Positions 5,381 to 5,437 of a stretch of 5,437 bases of DNA are shown piece after piece. The position numbers and the translations under genes are program-made. Numbering within the stretch: position 1 is the first letter of the stretch; every line of letters begins with the position of its first letter. Below the pieces are notes generated by a model. That model had not been told where the DNA came from and searched no databases. It saw only the letters and a list, made by a program, of their open reading frames with translations. The stretch spans positions 1,771,257 through 1,776,693 of the forward strand of contig CP070752.1 in assembly GCA_020348625.1 (NCBI GenBank). Direction: 5' to 3'. The stretch is from Deltaproteobacteria bacterium (lineage in GTDB: Bacteria > Desulfobacterota > DSM-4660 > Desulfatiglandales > B25-G16).

Positions 5381-5437
5381 TTTCCCGATGATCCAGGCGG
5401 GCGTCTGCTCTCACCTTAGCACTATAGATTTAAAGAC

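Larger units (their letters stand above)
5057..5437. other. Intergenic region without a supportable gene
   Basis: This stretch of about 380 nt, upstream of the promoter, has only short open frames on both strands, none with both a plausible SD and a recognisable protein. The longest minus-strand open frame (about 5304 to 5116, with an ATG at 5241) has no SD. Small dyads lie at 5248-5262, 5279-5289 (CCGC-AAA-GCGG) and 5358-5380. I see no tRNA, rRNA, insertion-sequence ends or CRISPR-type repeats. It may hold regulatory sites for the leftward operon or the remains of a decayed gene. Confidence 0.5.

Noticed and set aside
5265..5414. Minus-strand 49-codon GTG-start ORF with a basic C-terminus
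   Set aside because: No SD and no recognisable family; this length is expected by chance.
5187..5419. Two overlapping plus-strand open frames (5187-5372 and 5228-5419)
   Set aside because: Neither has an SD or a recognisable domain, they overlap in different frames, and the composition looks non-coding.

Overview
The window carries four co-directional genes, all on the minus strand. In transcription order (right to left) they are a UbiD-family prenyl-FMN decarboxylase (3486-4925), a Tm-1-like/UPF0261 ATP-binding protein (2115-3368), a LarA-family nickel-dependent hydroxyacid racemase/epimerase (784-2073), and the first 241 codons of a bifunctional BirA biotin ligase/repressor (723 to the left edge). 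There is no convincing gene on the plus strand; long plus-strand open frames there are shadows of these genes.

Layout from right to left. 5057-5437 contains no supportable gene, only small dyad symmetries. A good sigma70-type promoter (TTGATA-16-TATAAA, 5056 to 5029) reads leftward. It would give a leader of about 97 nt, containing a duplicated 9-mer, in front of a strong Shine-Dalgarno (SD) sequence and the ubiD-like ATG. A 117-nt gap follows, with a 6-bp hairpin, a duplicated GGGTAAGGG and an unusually perfect SD in front of a six-codon minicistron. The Tm-1-like gene comes next, then 41 nt, the larA-like gene, then 60 nt and birA, which starts at GTG. I see no hairpin-plus-U-tract terminator in any of these gaps, so one transcript from 5029-5056 could cover all four genes.

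How the genes may work together (inference). UbiD enzymes reversibly decarboxylate alpha,beta-unsaturated or aromatic acids. LarA enzymes invert the C2 stereocentre of 2-hydroxyacids. Tm-1-like proteins bind ATP but have no settled reaction. Together they resemble a small catabolic cassette for an organic acid whose identity the sequence does not show. The UbiD protein has Gln where the family metal-ligand His is expected, and the LarA protein has Arg where the model enzyme uses a substrate-binding Lys, so neither should be assigned the textbook substrate. UbiX (prenyl-FMN synthesis) and LarB/C/E (nickel-pincer cofactor synthesis) are needed for these enzyme families and must lie outside the window.

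Organism. The balanced base composition, bacterial SD sequences and promoter, and the UbiD/LarA/Tm-1 gene content suit an anaerobic or facultative bacterium that degrades organic acids, for example Desulfobacterota or a related syntroph-like lineage. This is a weak inference from gene content, not from a marker gene.
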